From positions 15,260,087-15,324,086 of the forward strand of contig OY755038.1 of the NCBI GenBank assembly GCA_963576565.1: 64,000 nucleotides of DNA. Reading direction: 5' to 3'. The notes beneath the pieces are model-generated. The model saw only the letters and a list, made by a program, of their open reading frames with translations, did not search any database and was not told the DNA's origin. Of the stretch, positions 11,866 to 26,572 are shown piece by piece. Source of the DNA: Aspidapion aeneum. Its lineage: Eukaryota > Arthropoda > Insecta > Coleoptera > Brentidae. A program made the position numbers and the translations under genes. Positions within the stretch are counted from its first letter, which is position 1; the number at the start of each line of letters is the position of its first letter.

Positions 11866-12960
11866 TTTAGCTTGCAAAAGTTGGTGTAGTCGAGATCTTC
11901 ACATAATATATTGTTGACATTGGAGTCCTAAAATTTTTAATAACGTCGTTACTATACGTTTTGGAAAAAAAGTTTTAAACAAAAGTTGTTGACAATAAAA
12001 TTTTATAGAAAATCGCTTTGGTACATTTTTCTGTCAGACGAATGGTTTACGAGATATAATGCTAAACATTTCGCCGCCATTTTCGATTTTGACCAATTTT
12101 CTTTTTTGTGGAAGGTTTTGTTTTAAATTTTTTGGTCCCTGTACATTTTAGAAAACAAAGTTTTAGACAAAAGTTAAAGACAATGAAATTTCCTTTAAAA
12201 AAATTTTTGTCAGACAAATGGTTTTCGAGTTATGACTCTAAACATTGCCGCCATTTTGGATTTTGACCTATTTTTTTATAACTTCGAAACTACTTAATTT
12301 TGAGAAAATATGTAATAACATAAAATAAAGACCAACTAATAGCCTATAAAATGAGAGATTATTGAGTTCTCTGAGTAGTACTCTTACTAGGGTACGAAAC
12401 CTGAAGTTTTAGCAGTACACCCGTTTCCTATGTATTTTCATAGTATATGCAAAATAAACCGAACCTATTCAGCTTTATGTCATTTTCTCAAAAGGTTTCA
12501 ACTTTATTGTAGAAAATTAAACTATCTTTTAAACGATGTATCACTGTGGTGGGTAAAGTCCACGGTTAGCAATTAATTGGCATCCATAAAATGGGGTTAT
12601 TTTTTAGGATCACGAAAAAAAAATGTTTTGTCATGTTTTATTATATATATATATTTATTTTTTAGAGAAAACAAAATGGTTTTAAAAAGGGCGTATCACA
12701 AAGTTGTGATTAGGCTACTATTAATACTTCAGGGGCGTCCGTAAATTGAGGTTATTTTTTTCTAATTAAGCTTCTGAAAAATCTTGTTTTACTCCATTTC
12801 GTTGAAAATAAAATTATCTTTAAAACAATATGTATCCAAAGAAAATACGCATGTTTAGTGATTTTTTTAAATTCAGTTTTTGGACGCCCCTGGTGTATTA
12901 ACGGTTCCTTCAATATTATAACTATATACATCATTCGAAAGAAAATTTAATTGTCTGCAG
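11866..12960 (+). repeat. Dispersed repeat related to 19190-20130
   Basis: Shared phrases include ttagcttgcaaaag, aaaaaaagttttaaacaaaagtt, gagttctctg(a/g)gtagtactct and cgtttcctatgtatttccatag. Phrases near 12540 (ggcatccataaaatggggtta) recur inverted near 20050. No gene is seen. Confidence 0.65.
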
Positions 12961-12997
12961 CAAAGAGTGAAACGCTTTTTCCGGTAAGGCTTTGTTT

Positions 12998-13004
12998 TAA
13001 AAAA

Positions 13005-13046
<42 letters not shown>
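12998..13046. repeat. (TG)n microsatellite with conserved flank
   Basis: About 23 TG units. The flank (ctgtccgtaac..., aaaccgctgaaccgattttc) resembles the block following the (TCTG)n repeats at 15-16, 22, 56 and 60 kb, so it may be a distant relative of that element. Confidence 0.75.
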
Positions 13047-13050
<4 letters not shown>

Positions 13051-13599
13051 ATATTATTTCTGTCCGTAACACGATAGCTCCTAAACCGCTGAACCGATTT
13101 TCATAAAATTTGCAGGTAAAATAGAGCTCGACACTCCAACGAGCTGATGAAATTCTAACTTTTTATCAATCGTATCGTATCAATATGCCGTTTCCAGGAT
13201 ATAGTAGATTTTATATAAGAAATTAAGTTCAGGTTGCTATTGTGAAAAAATTATTACAAATAAATTAGGTAAATCAATAGGCAGAAAAGTATACTTTTTT
13301 TAAATTGAATCAAACTTACGATATGGCATCCCTTTCTGGGGTACATGTTCAATGAATTTATTTAGATCAGTGTCTATTCTTTAAAAAAGACCAATTAGGT
13401 ATTTCTGCAATGTAAATTCTAGATATCACTGCAAAGATTTGTTCATCAAAAATAATATTTTAATTCTTATATATTCTTGAAACAATTTGTCTGATTAATA
13501 AACATCTACATTACTTTGAAATAAACCAAAATATTTATTCAACGAGACAAGTTAATAATCTTCCATTACCTATACCACATTCCGTTTTATTGTAAAAAT

Positions 13600-14430
13600 C
13601 CATAATATTGTCACGAGGGGGTTTTATCGTGACGAACACAGTTTAAGTTAGGAGTAATGGTTTTATTATAATACTTATATTTACTACTTACATTGTACTT
13701 AAATACATCTTGTCTACAAATCTTCTTGACACGCTTAACTTCTTATACTTGACTATCGTACTACTTGTTCACTATTAACTAAGCCTGGGCGTTAGGTTCT
13801 CAGCGTACAACTAACTGCTAAACTCTTTTGGAGATGCTTTTATTACAAACCGTTTGCCATTGATAGGATATCGAGATGTGTTTTGTTTCCTGTATAAACA
13901 TCATCGAAATCCCATTAACCGCGTTGTTTATAATAGTTCTGTATACAATTTATTACTTATAATACAATTTGAACTATATACAGAAGTTCATTTCCTTAGA
14001 ATGTTTAGGGTTAATGTGCACTTGCTTATAAACGTAACTTGTGTCATTTACTTAATTACTACATTATTTTCTATCCTGACAATATATAACGGTATAAAAT
14101 TGTATAATAATTATATAACATATTTAGAAATAAGTGCAAGGATTTTCTTATCACTAAAACTTTTTATTCAATTGACGAATTTCTTGATCAGAGTTACAAT
14201 TAAATCAAAATTCTCAATTATTATAAAAAAACAACTAAATAAAAAAAATATACTTAAATAACATAATTAAACTACTTATTGGATGGATTTATATATTTTA
14301 TATTTTTTAAATGATTTTTTCTGTTGTTATTATTATTATTATTAGTTATTTATTTGCTTTGTCTACAAAGTTTTATACTTTAAGACAATAAAGCTTTATT
14401 TGATTTGATTTTGATTTGATTTCGCTCAAT
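13600..14430 (+). other. Unidentified open frame plus LINE-like 3' tail
   Basis: A + strand frame at 13854-14261 (135 codons, TAA) encodes a Leu/Ile/Asn-rich protein with no motif I recognise. The composition is what AT-rich DNA gives by chance. Downstream are a (TTA)n run near 14330 and an AATAAA with ttgatttgattttgatttg at 14390-14420, a tail typical of some non-LTR elements. A short palindrome, gtcacga...tcgtgac, lies at 13611-13634. The best guess is the 3' end of a retroelement, and the frame is probably not a gene. Confidence 0.3.
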
Positions 14431-14707
14431 AATTTGTATTATAACCCTAAACTCCGTAAGAGCATTAGTTTCTGAGATATAAACAGAAAACTGTTTTCAA
14501 GGATTCACATATTATGACTTCACTTAAAGTGTGCTAATAGCAGTGGCGTATATACGGGGGAGCCTGGGGGGCCCGGGCCCCCCCGAAGCTAAGATTTTTT
14601 TGGATATTTTCCATATATTTCATGAATACAAAAATAAAAAATACAGCCTCATGAGGTCTCGGGCCCCCCAAAACTGTGTCGGGCCCACCCCGAAACTTTT
14701 TTCTATA

Positions 14708-16693
<1,986 letters not shown>

Positions 16694-16740
16694 TATACGC
16701 CACTGGCTAATAATCTAGCTAGGAAGGTATCAGATCCATC

Positions 16741-17351
16741 CAAGGCCAACACAAAAATAGAGGCCACGACCCTGAAAAAATCAGCTGTTCTCCCGGGGCT
16801 GAATTTTACATTGGGTCTTATGGGAGGTCAGATGTTTTTTTATGATATTTTCAAAATGGCACTACAGATTTTCGCAAAATTTCAGTGAAATATTCTCAGA
16901 CACCATCCCGATATTCCACCAAAGGTTTGTAAGGAAGCAACATGATTAAAAGGTTAAAATCTTCAAAATTTAGCATTCCTTATTTTGAATTCAAATTACC
17001 CGCCATGTACCACATGCCAACTGTTATATTTGACATGTATTTGACTTTGTCATATGTGATTGTCACATTCGCTTCTGCTTTAAACTTAATTTTTGTGTGA
17101 GCTAATGAAGCGGCTATGAAAAATGAGGGCTTACTATAGATTTAAAAAAAATTGTTCTGCCAGAATAAAGTAAAAACAATCTCAAAAACGGCTTTATTAA
17201 AAAAACAATCAAATATCCATGAACCGTCATTCCAACTTCAATATTTTAAAGACAATCAGCTGTGTCGTAACGTGACCATCAAAAAAAAATCAGCCCCGGA
17301 TGTGACGTCAACAAAGTGGAGGATCGTGGCCCGTCCATTTTGATAGCCCTG
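16741..17351 (+). mobile_element. CAAGGCC/CAGGGCT MITE, copy 1 (7 bp duplication ATCCATC)
   Basis: The 611 bp element starts caaggccaacacaaaaatag and ends gatagccctg. The ends are imperfect ~33 bp terminal inverted repeats sharing GGCC ACGA. The flanking 7 bp ATCCATC is repeated exactly (16734-16740, 17352-17358). It is nearly identical to 43039-43648 and to the reverse of 24729-25303. No long frame is present, so it is non-autonomous. A 7-8 bp duplication with CA ends would fit the P or hAT superfamilies. Confidence 0.88.
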
Positions 17352-17639
17352 ATCCATCATGGATCCATTTATTTTAAAGTGGAATTTACCGATAACTAGT
17401 TTTTAAGTCCATTTACGGGCGGAAAGTAATATTTTTTCGAGATCTCCTGATAATTCTGGAAAAATACGATGTAGCCGTTGCAGGAATTATACTGGCCACT
17501 GGCTTAACCATAACAATAAAAGTTAAGTGTTGTTTATGGCTATGAAGGCTGGCTAGATTAAATCAGCGATATTTCTGTTTTTACAAGCTTTTATTTAACT
17601 TCACCTGTATGTATGTAATCAAATCTTGCAACTCATTTT

Positions 17640-18290
17640 TGAAGAATTTCCAAACATCCGATTGACTTTAAATTTCGCATAGCGTCTTAGTTCCGATGAC
17701 AATACAATAATATAGTTTCATCGGGTACCTACCTCCCCCCTAACGTGGAGGCTGGAGAGGGGGTGAAACTTTAGTTTGTCCGATTTCCACCAAAATTGGT
17801 ATCTGGGGGTTTCTGAGGATGAGAATTACGAATTTTTGATCAGATTGCAAAAATTCATTATGGCGGATTCAAAATGGTCGATTTAATGTCAAGTTTTTCT
17901 GATTACTTTCAACTGACTTCCACGTATCCGATTAACTTTAAATTTCGTATACCGTTATAGTTCCGATGACAATCCAATAATGTGGTATCACTGACTGCCT
18001 ACCTCTCCCCTAACGTGGAGGGCGGAGAGGGGGTAAAATTTTAGTTTGTTGGATTTCCACCAAAATTGGTATCTGGGGGTTTTTGAGAATGAGGATTACG
18101 AATTTTTGATCAAATTACAAAAATTCAACATGGCGGATTCAAAATGGACGATTTAATGTCAAGTTTTTCTGATTACTTTCAAGTGACTTGCACGTAGGTA
18201 TCTGACTGATTTCAAAATTCACATGTTCTCCCACTAAAAAGGGGGGGCGTAGAAGAGGTAAGGCTTTAGTTTGTTCGATCTCGACCAAAA
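17640..18290 (+). repeat. Tandem repeat, period ~270 bp, ~2.4 copies
   Basis: gtcaagtttttctgattact occurs at 17889 and 18159. ctaacgtggagg, accaaaattggtatctgggg and aattacgaatttttgatca also recur at the same spacing. No gene is seen. Confidence 0.8.
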
Positions 18291-18459
18291 TTAATTAATC
18301 CTTGCGTATAATGATCATAATAATAACGACAGTTTTAGCATATGTCGCCTTTGTTGGATCATCATCGACGACTTAGATATTTTAAAATTGACAGGAAAGA
18401 CTCCCTGCAATATCGATGTGCTAGCTGAAATGCATAGACTTAGACAAATCTAAAAATTA

Positions 18460-18985
18460 AAAATTAAATTTAGAAAAAAATTTTTTTGAAAACAAACAAT
18501 AAAATGGACTAAAAAGCATAAAATAATTTTTTGAGTGTTCTGATATCATAATAATAAAAGCGATGGGCGTATTTAATATTAGGTAAATGCCTTTCCATGC
18601 GCATTTGGTGGATCGTCCACAACCGATGATGGGCCGACTCTTCTTTTTCAATGTGACAAAATAAATCGACACACTGCCGGTCGCGGATGATCAGCCTAAT
18701 ATGAAGCAGGCGTAATAATGTCCATCCATATCAGAAAAATGTAAGGGTAGCTTGAGTTGGGTTGGGTTAAATTATCTACCCTTATATTTATCTGCTATAA
18801 TATAATGAATTTGGATTTTCACTAAACTTCGAGTTAACAAGGCTAAAAGAAAACAGTTAAATTTCCTTTAATACGCCCATCGCTTTTATTATTATAATAT
18901 CAGAACACTCAAAAACTTATTTTATGCTTTTTAGTCCATTTTATAGAAGCTTGTTTTCAAAAATATTTTTTCTAAATTTATTACT
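18460..18985. repeat. Inverted repeat with ~290 bp spacer
   Basis: aaagcgatgggcgtatttaa at about 18560 has its reverse complement at about 18876. The arms extend over about 120 bp through gagtgttctgat and aaaatggactaaaaagcata. It is probably a MITE with long arms. Confidence 0.75.
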
Positions 18986-19189
18986 GATAAATAAAATGCT
19001 GCTGCAAAATAACCTATTAAGAAGATTTATTCAAAACGAAAACTGTTTACAACCCATGGCTGAAATTAAGAGAGAGCTCTGTGTATGGCATATAATGAGC
19101 GTGAAAGGGTTTTGAATTAACAATTTATGCAAAATAAAGTATTTAATATTTTCTGATAAAAACTTTTGACAATCATAGTCCAGTCATTA

Positions 19190-20130
19190 AATAATTTTAG
19201 CTTGCAAAAGGTGGTGTTGTCGCGATTTTAACATATGTTGTTGACATTAAAGTCCTAAAAGCCGATTTAGGTTTCAGACCTTGGGGGGGCTCCCCTCGCC
19301 ATCTTGGATTTTAGTGTGAACAAAAAGATTTTTTTTAAATTACTTGGTTACTGTACGTTTTAGAAAAAAAAGTTTTAAACAAAAGTTGAAGAAAATAAAA
19401 TTTTCTACAAAAACGTTTTTGTACATTTTTTGTCAGACTAATTTCGAGTTATGACGCTAAACATTTTATAGACATTTTGGATTTTCACCAATGTTTTTCT
19501 TTAGTGGCCTTTAACTTCGAAACTGTTTATGTTTTACAAAATCTGTAATAACTTAAAACAAAGACCAACTATAGCCTATAAAATAAGACATCACTGAGTT
19601 CTCTGGGTAGTACTCTTGCTGAGATACGAACCCTGAAGTGTTAGCAGTATGTACACTCGTTTCCTATGTATTTCCATAGTCATTTTCTCAAAAGGTAAGC
19701 ATTTTACACCAGGGGCGTCCAAAAATAAAGACTATACTTTTTTTTGTAATTAAAAAAAATCACTAAACATGCGTAAATTCTTTGAGTGTTCCCAATTAAC
19801 AAAAACTCACTAGATCCATATTATTTTAAGGACAATTTTAGTTTTAACAATACAGAGTTAAACAAGATTTTTTAAAAAGCTTAGTTTTTAAGAAAATTGA
19901 ATGAATACAATATGCGGACGCCTCTGGAGTGTCAATAATAGGTTTAACACATTTGAAAGAACATTTAGTTTTTTCTAAAAAGGTGTTTTAACATTTTTCC
20001 CTAAAATGCTTAGTTTTTTTGAAAACTGAATAAAAACAATATTTTTTGTGATCTTTAAAAAATAACCCCAATATATGGATGCCAATTAAGTGCTAACCGT
20101 GGATTTGGCCCACTTGGGTGATACTTCGTT
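19190..20130 (+). repeat. Dispersed repeat related to 11866-12960
   Basis: See the entry at 11866 for the shared phrases. Here the unit is truncated and rearranged. It ends with atggatgccaattaagtgct, the inverse of the phrase near 12580. Confidence 0.6.
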
Positions 20131-20886
20131 TAAAAGATAATCATAACAAAAACATTTCATGTAAAAAAAGCCAAGTACGCGAAAATGGCATTCCGTAAAA
20201 AGAATTGAGATAAAAGTAAAGCCAAATTCTCCAATACAAATTTCGAAATTAAAGGTTCTTACTAGTTTGCAAATGTTTTTTTTTAAACTGTGCTATTCCA
20301 GCCAAACTTCTTTATGTTCAATTTAGCACTGTGCCTAAGAGTCATTTTAGAAAAACATTTTCAAACTAGTAAGAACCTTTCATTTTGAAATTTGTATTGG
20401 AGAAATTGGCTTTACTTTTACCTCAATTCTTTATACGGAATACGATTTTCGCGTAATTGGCTTTTTTTACATGAAATGTTTTTGTTAAGATTTCACTCTT
20501 TGTTTAAAGGATTTGGATAATAGTTAAATTTTAAAATAGTAAAATATGCGGAATATTGTTCAAATCAGCTCTTTAGCATTCTGAAAGTAGGCAATGTTAC
20601 TTTTACATAACTTTACATTTATAGGGGACGAAAGTAAAGTAAAATTTTAGTGTTTTTTAAATTGTTTCTATCCTATCAGTCTGCCAAAGTTATAGCTTTG
20701 CTATTGCAACTTCTTTCTGTTCAATTTAGCACTGTGCCTAAGAGTCATTTGCAGCCGTAATAGCCAAGATTTCCAAACTAGTAAGAACCTTTCATTTTGA
20801 AATTCGTATTAGAGAACTTGGCTTTACATTTATCTCACTTTTTTTACGGAATACAGTGAATATCGCTTATAACGATATCGGATATT

Positions 20887-21303
20887 AGATACTTTAAGTT
20901 GTGCTACGTATTTTTACAGTTACGCAAGCGCACTTCTTCACACCGGTGACAAGGTCACGTTAGGAGCTTACGTATTAACGTTAGCTTACGGCAGTCTGCG
21001 GGCACCTTAACGTTACCAAAGAATAGAATTGGTTGATTGACCAATCGAAAAATGAGACCCAGACGATAATTTCCGCTTCCAGTACAAACGATTCTTTGCA
21101 AATATATTCCTACTGTAGTTGAAAAGACAAAAAACAAAATTGTAACATCAAAAAAACACAGTGCCGAATTCCATATTCTCTGCTATTAGTAGACTTGTTA
21201 TGGTAACGTAAAAACATTTAACTTAAACTCAAATTTGGAACAAAACGTAGAGCGCTTAACGTGCAGTTTTACGTAAAAATACGTAGCACAACTTAAATTA
21301 TCT
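20887..21303. mobile_element. AGATA-TTTAAGTT MITE, copy 1 (3 bp duplication ATT)
   Basis: The 417 bp element has ~40 bp terminal inverted repeats (agatactttaagttgtgcta; the other end reads agataatttaagttgtgcta in reverse). ATT is on both sides (20884-20886, 21304-21306). The interior, with gttaggagcttacgtatt, matches 52245-52589. Confidence 0.8.
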
Positions 21304-21547
21304 ATTACGACATATCGGTTATAGCGACGGCAAATTAAGGTTCATTATATAACCCATAAAGTTAACTTTTTTCTCTATAACGACGCTCGGTTTTAACGAC
21401 CGAAATTTAGCGGTCCCTTCAACAGTGGCGCACCCAGGAATGTGTTTTGTGGGAGCCCGAGACCTCTCGGGGGCCGACAGCTAAAACGGGTGCCTCGCAA
21501 AAATCGTGCAACAACAAAAAAATACTCTGCCAATATATGGGCCCCTA

Positions 21548-22095
21548 AGCTCACACTAGGTACTATAGTTATTGTGTACGTGTGAGCTAATATAACTAAA
21601 AACTGAGATATATTTTATTCAACTCCAGACTAAATTACCTTTTGTTTGATACCACACAAGCCATGTTTTGACTTAAACTCAAATTTTTGAAATCTACCCC
21701 CACCCTTACAAAACAAACAAAAACTAAAATGTGTTTTGTTAAACTCCGGACTCAATTACCTTTCGTTTGATATCACACACGCCATATTTTCACTTAAACT
21801 CTAATTTTTAAAATATACCCCCACCCTTTTTTTTAAAATAAATTAAAATGTATTTTGTTTAACTGCAGACTCAATTACCTTTCGTTTAATATCACACACG
21901 CCATATTTTCACATAAACTCTAATTTTTGAAATCTACCCCCACCCTTTTATTTCGTTTGTGTTCGGTGGATTTTGTTCATTTTTAAATGGGACCATCTCG
22001 ACCCAAGACCCAGCCTAGATACCAAATTTCATTAAAATCGGCCAAGCGGTTTTTGAGTTATGCGCGTTGGTCGTTACAGACAGACATACAGACAC

Positions 22096-22170
<75 letters not shown>

Positions 22171-22335
22171 TACAGACAGACAGACAGACAGACAGACGGC
22201 GCAACAAAAAAGTTTCAAAATCATCTGAAACGCAAAGATATATAAAAAATTTTGAAATCGGAGCAACTTTTTTTTTCTCGAAAAAATTAGGATCACCATA
22301 GCTCACACTACTATAGTATAGTATATGTGTGAGCT
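21548..22335 (-). mobile_element. (TCTG)n composite element, copy C
   Basis: Same parts as at 15039-16437 in reverse orientation: closing hairpin first, three tandem ~120 bp units, the conserved block, (CAGA)n at 22076-22197, then the opening hairpin ending gtgtgagct at 22335. Confidence 0.8.
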
Positions 22336-23260
22336 AAAAAAGGTAATCCTGTGTTGGAGCGGTCCGACAGCTCAAAAGAACGCCCCTCAAAAATCTTGCG
22401 ACCAAAAAAAAAACAAAAAAAAAAAAGTCTTCTTGTTTTTCGCGGGACGCAACGAACTACGCCGCTGCTTGGGGGGGGGGGGCCGAGTCTTTATGATGTC
22501 AACTTTAAAGCTATTTTTTCTGTGTTATCATGAAATATGTAGAAAATATGTAGAATATCTAAGGCTTCACTGTACCATTTCACATGGATAATATTTAAGT
22601 TTTAAAGTAGTAAAATATGCGAAATATTGTAAAACTTTTGCAATACCTTATTAAAAATTTTAAGGTTTTTAATTCTTTTCCTTTGGTTTTATCATAGTTC
22701 CTATCAGCCTTTCAAAACTCAACTCTCTAGCGTTCCTGGAAGTGGACAATGTTACTTTTACATAACTTTACATTTATGGGAGAGGGAGAGATGTTTTTAA
22801 ATTTCTTTCTATGGTTTTATAATATTTCCTATCAGTATGCCAAAGCTCAGCTCTCTAGCGCTTCTTGAAGTGGGCAATGTTACTGTTACATAACTTTGCA
22901 TGTATAGGGGAGCGGAGTAAATTAGAATTTTGGGGTTTTTTGATTTTTTCCAAGGGTTCGGTCATAATTTCTATCAGTCTGCCAAATTTCAGCTTTATAG
23001 CATGTTGTCCATGAGTGAGTGAGTGAGTGGCAATTTCGACGTTTTTTGAACATTTATAACTACTTTACTACTTTATGGAAGGCAATGAAACTTGTAGGGG
23101 TTGTTAACTATATGAGGATCTACGACTGTACAAAGTTTGAGTTTCGTAGCTCATTCCGAAATAGAGTTTTAGATCGATCAAATATGGGCTGAAATGTTTC
23201 AAGAAAAGACGGTACAGCAGTTTACGCCGCGAACTTGGCCGTGCACTGCCGTGCCCTCAG

Positions 23261-24600
23261 ATTGGTTTTGAGCGTTTCTTGGAAAAACAAACTTCTGAAT
23301 TATAAATAAATCCTTTCTAACCCACCGAGCTAGGAAATAAAAAAATAAAGCATGTTTTTTTTTAGATTCTCTTGGAGTTGTTTTTTTGGTTTTCAAAAAT
23401 TTCAAAACTTTTCCATATTATTTATCATTTAAATGCTGAACACGACATGTTTATAGCGACGTTGCTGGCGGGCAAAGCAACTTTAGTAATTTTGAAAAAC
23501 GTTGTTTCAGAAAAGTTTGTTAAAATTTTAATTGGCCTGTGGCATAATTATTTTTCCTTGACATCAAAAACAATTAAAATTTTTTTATGGTTAAATATCT
23601 TTTTTATTTTCCGATATTTTTTTTTAACATAATAGAGACCTTTTGCAGCCCCACTAAACACAAACACATTTTAATAATGTCAAAATAATGTTTAATTTAA
23701 AAACATTACGTTAGGTTGGTTGTGTTAGTTCTAACGTCATATTCATAGTGAAAAAGAAGCTTAATAACCCGTTTTCTGACGTTAGAAAAATAATCTTATG
23801 TTTTTATAACGTTTTTGAAAGTGTTTTTCAAACGTTAAAAAATATTGATTTTTAACAGTGAAAAAGAAATGTTTTGCTAATATTGAAAAATAAATGTTTT
23901 TTTAACAATGAAAAAATATATATTTTTTTAATATCTCTAAAGATAAGGTAACTTAAATAATGTAAATAAAGTTCTTCCATTTTGGAAAAGCAGAGCAGCA
24001 AGAGTCCGTTGAGGTTTTCGTGAACTCGACACTCAGTAAAGGAAATTCGGATCCGTAGCTTCTGAAAAATTTAAAATTATATGTAAACAATAATTTTGTA
24101 GTAAGTGCCTCGCTCTCGTTTGAATACAAGGCAAACCATATTCAACTGAATGCTCGTTTGAAATTCGCACTCTGATCGGATGGGGTCCCGTGCCGAGGCA
24201 TTCGTTTGGTCCCGCTGCGAGGCTTGCGAATTCTGCCTCAAATGAATACGCGGCTTAAGGTCCGGCGGCTAATCATTCGCGGTGAATTGTGGTATTCCCT
24301 GTCTGATTAACTGTAACGTAGGTATGCGATATTCTATACAAAACATTTTTTTTACTTTTGTTTACTTTTCTTACCTAATTTTGTGATGCTTCATTTAAAT
24401 CATTGCATACATATTTGTTATTCTTTAACTATACCATCTTTTCCACACAACTGGTGTATATTCGTATCCAAATATGTATTTACTATCATTATTAATAATT
24501 GTACTTTTAATTTGCCATGTTTGTTTCTACAAAAAGTAAATATTTTAAGCAAAATTCCTATGAACTCGCAGCAAAAAGCAACTAAAAATGGCGATGGCCC
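23261..24600. other. Intronic AT-rich DNA, no gene recognised
   Basis: Contains many aacgtt/aaaaatg-type simple phrases (23680-23940) and a more GC-rich patch at 24100-24290 with repeated gaattcgc/cgaggc motifs. Nothing codes for a recognisable protein. Confidence 0.5.
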
Positions 24601-24617
24601 GTTCTGGTAGTGGAACT

Positions 24618-24674
24618 AGGGTCACTGCATCCTGGAAGCCTGGCGTCTCCATGTCTTCGTGATGCAGTGACCCT
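24618..24674. mobile_element. 57 bp miniature element with 9 bp duplication
   Basis: Perfect 14 bp inverted ends (agggtcactgcatc / gatgcagtgaccct) enclose 29 bp. The 9 bp AGTGGAACT lies directly before it (24609-24617) and, after one extra A, behind it (24676-24684). It is among the shortest plausible terminal-repeat insertions. Confidence 0.65.
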
Positions 24675-24728
24675 AAGTGGAACTATGCGGCAGCGCCCTC
24701 TATAGTATAATTTCTTTGAATGTTTAAA

Positions 24729-25303
24729 CAGGGCTGTCAAAATGGACAGGCCACGATCCTCCACTTTGTTGACGTCACATCCGGGGCTGATTTTTTTTGA
24801 TGGTCACGTTACGACACAGCTGATTGATATTTGATTTTTTGTTAAATAAAGCCGTTTTTGAGATTGTTTTTACTTTATTCTGGCAGAACAATTTTTTTAA
24901 AATGTATAATAGTAAGCCCTAATTTTTCATAGCTGCTTCATTAGCTCACACAAAAATTAAGTTTAAAGCAGAAGCGAATGTGACAATCACATATGACAAA
25001 GTCAAATACATGTCAAATATAACAGTTGGCATGTGGTACATGGCGGGTAATTTGAATTCAAAATAAGGAATGCTAAATCTTGAAGATTTTAACCTTTTAA
25101 TCATGTTGCTTCCTTACAAACCTTTGGTGGAATATCGGGATGGTGTCTGAGAATATTTCACTGAAATTTTGCGGAAATCTGTAGTGCCATTTTGAAAATC
25201 ATAAAAAAACGTCTGACCTCCCATAAGACCCAATGTAAAATTCAGCCCCGGGAGAACAGCTGATTTTTTCAGGGTCGTGGCCTCTATTTTTGTGTTGGCC
25301 TTG
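24729..25303 (-). mobile_element. CAAGGCC/CAGGGCT MITE, copy 2 (7 bp duplication GTTTAAA)
   Basis: Reverse orientation, 575 bp, from cagggctgtcaaaatggaca to tgtgttggccttg. GTTTAAA is present on both sides (24722-24728, 25304-25310). It is a few tens of bases shorter than the other copies because of an internal deletion. Confidence 0.88.
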
Positions 25304-25626
25304 GTTTAAAAAACAAAACATTTATTAGCTTCATATATCTTAAATTCAACGTTAGAAATGAGATCTAGGAAAAACATGATAAAAATAACCATATATTGAT
25401 GGTATTATTTTTAATGTTAATAAAATTATGGTTTTTTAAATATTGGTTTCTTAACGTTATTAAGAAATATATTTTTGGTAATGCTTTTACATGAAATTTT
25501 CGTTAGGATTTTCAACATGTTTTTTTAATGTCAAAAGTTGACTTAAATTTGTGCTAGAAAAAAAACATTTTATTTTCAACATTTATTTAACGTTTTTTAC
25601 GATTTTGTGCTAAATGGGGGTACTTC

Positions 25627-25900
25627 ATTAGCTAACTTTATCCATTATTAATGTGACATTCAACGACAGATGTCACGTGATATTTAAAAGTCCAATTTTT
25701 TTTATTTTTGTTTTCCTTGATTTATCTGTCACAAGCCTGTTTTGTGTGCTGTAGGCAAAATTAATTAAAAAGTTCCGAAAACAACTAGGGAAAAACTGAA
25801 CAACCAATACCAGTGAAAAACCGCCAGAAAAAAAATATAGTTAGTTCTGTGTACTATGTAGTTTTTTGACAAAGTTCACAGAACAATAATGACTTTTGGT
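25627..25900 (+). repeat. Dispersed repeat shared with 54424-54740
   Basis: Both contain acagatgtcacgtgat, aaaagcctgttttgtgt-type sequence and aaaacaactagggaaaaact, then ttggttagttgatgaacact. Confidence 0.8.
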
Positions 25901-25949
25901 TAGTTGATGAACACTATTCGGAATGCTAAAATCGGTCATATCTTTGTTA

Positions 25950-26360
25950 TCAGTGCAGATAATTCAATTTTGTCCCAATCCCAGAATTTTGTCTTTAGGG
26001 CAGATATAATATATATTGTGAAAACTTCTCTACAGAAAGTTGATCCTGTCAATAAAATGACGTTTTCAAATTTTTGGTCCTTCGAGTCGGATTCAAAATT
26101 TCAGAAAAAAAGTTAAATACGGAGCTAGGTTTTTTTAAAATTTTTAGCTTCACATCGGATCCCTAAATAACAGCTAGCTATAAAATTAAAAAAAAAAATT
26201 TAGGTCCGTATTTTCAAAAAAAATAGTTTTTTTTAAATCTCGGATATGACTCGACGGACGAAAAATTTGACATCATTTTATTGACAGAATCAACTTTCTG
26301 TAAAGAAGTTTTCACAATATATATTATATCTGCCCTAAAGACAAAATTCTGGGATTCCGA
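25950..26360. repeat. Inverted repeat
   Basis: cagaattttgtctttagggc with the following ~80 bp (25980-26070) is the reverse complement of 26265-26353. The spacer is about 190 bp. Confidence 0.8.
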
Positions 26361-26572
26361 ACTTTTAAATTTTCCCACGTAGCTTCAAAACTACAAGGGC
26401 TAGAAACAAATACACTTGACATAATTTTTCTTGTCTCAAAATTTGAGAACAGCAATGTGAAATCCCCAATCCCTTATCTTTTATAATAAGTAAGTTTCCC
26501 ATTAATTCAATACCATCAAAAATGGAACACCCTGTACATCAACTAAGAAATTACACACACCTGTCAATTGAA

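Larger units (their letters stand above)
20142..23260 (-). repeat. Palindrome plus tandem-unit element, inverted copy of 40740-42590
   Basis: 20142-20490 is an imperfect palindrome (catgtaaaaaaagccaagta and its reverse). One tandem unit follows at 20570-20760, and three more at 22620-23000 (aactctctagcgttcctgga, ctctctagcgcttcttgaag). The end block holds gagtgagtgagtgg and cttggccgtgcactgccgtg. It is interrupted by the MITE 20887-21303 and the (TCTG)n element 21548-22335. The same parts occur uninterrupted, in the other direction, at 40740-42590. Confidence 0.7.

Noticed and set aside
13854..14261. 135-codon frame as a membrane receptor gene
   Set aside because: Hydrophobic composition alone is expected in AT-rich DNA. 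There is no motif or splice support, and a retroelement-like tail follows.
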